Assembly: GCA_947377625.1 (NCBI GenBank)
Contig: CANCGR010000014.1
Location: forward strand, 1-15,478
Direction of reading: 5' to 3'
DNA from: Gammaproteobacteria bacterium
GTDB lineage: Bacteria > Pseudomonadota > Gammaproteobacteria > Pseudomonadales > Pseudohongiellaceae
Length of the DNA stretch: 15,478 nt
In this document: positions 15,362-15,478 of the stretch, piece by piece
Layout: each line of letters begins with the position of its first letter
How positions within the stretch are numbered: the stretch's first letter is position 1
The notes under the pieces: generated by a model
Databases searched by the model: none
What the model was told of the DNA's origin: nothing
The model's input: the letters and a program-made list of their open reading frames with translations, nothing else
Program-made: the position numbers and the translations under genes

Positions 15362-15372
15362 TCCCCGATAAT
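15345..15372 (+). promoter_or_regulatory. Near-consensus sigma-70 promoter facing out of the window
   Basis: TTGACA (15345-15350, six of six) is followed after 16 bases by GATAAT (15367-15372, five of six). Transcription would start near 15380 and run rightward. About 100 bases of leader to the window end show no start codon with a ribosome binding site, but do show a 6-base hairpin (GTCGAT 15400-15405 with ATCGAC 15411-15416). The strength of the match suggests a well-expressed gene just outside; its identity cannot be seen. Confidence 0.6.
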
Positions 15373-15478
15373 CTGCGCCCCTGTTTGACATGTGGGATCG
15401 TCGATTACCCATCGACAGATTTCCGTAACGATTTCTGCGGCAGGTTGCGTAGAAGTTTGCGAGAGAGCCACGCACTGG

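Overview
The window looks like chromosomal DNA of a Gram-negative bacterium, most likely a gammaproteobacterium. Base composition is mid-range to moderately GC-rich, genes are tightly packed, there is an EmrA/EmrB-type pump and a Ppx/GppA protein, and an unusual number of products carry Sec or lipoprotein signal peptides. The lineage is an inference from style; no rRNA or marker gene is present. I see no transposase, integrase, tRNA, rRNA or CRISPR array.

Left third (1-4885): three amidohydrolases of the ATZ/TRZ (cytosine-deaminase-like) superfamily and one alpha/beta-hydrolase. A gene truncated by the window edge (1-1189, minus strand) resembles 8-oxoguanine deaminase. It is divergent from a secreted amidohydrolase (1307-2734), which is followed 19 bases later by a methylesterase-like alpha/beta-hydrolase (2754-3527). 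A third amidohydrolase of the MTA/SAH-deaminase type (3536-4885, minus) converges on them. Together they suggest deamination or hydrolysis of purine-like or other N-heterocyclic compounds, with one enzyme outside the cytoplasm.

The 452-base gap at 4886-5337 has no gene. It holds two separate palindromic repeat structures: a 107-base nested palindrome, and a perfect 28-base inverted repeat whose right arm is duplicated in a roughly 53-base tandem unit that runs into the stop codon of the next gene.

Middle and right: the most interesting content is a set of poorly characterised envelope proteins. Two relatives of a 'G-x-P-D-[IL]-x-G-[IM]-W ... WEG-[ND]-x-L' family stand head to head (a lipoprotein, 5338-6399 minus, and a secreted protein, 6518-7324 plus). 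The second is followed by a DUF6152-type protein (7358-7816). A third gene (12118-13212) is a natural fusion of a DUF6152-type domain to the same WEG domain, in the opposite order. This is good evidence that the two families work together. Both DUF6152-type domains are predicted to begin with His-His after signal cleavage.

Between these lie an EmrAB-type drug-efflux pair (7834-10398, minus) and a divergent Ppx/GppA phosphatase (10573-12048). The right end has a secreted DUF4159 protein (13327-14160) and a secreted M19 membrane-dipeptidase homologue (14203-15318), probably co-transcribed. The last 160 bases hold a near-consensus sigma-70 promoter, overlapped by a dyad, that points out of the window.
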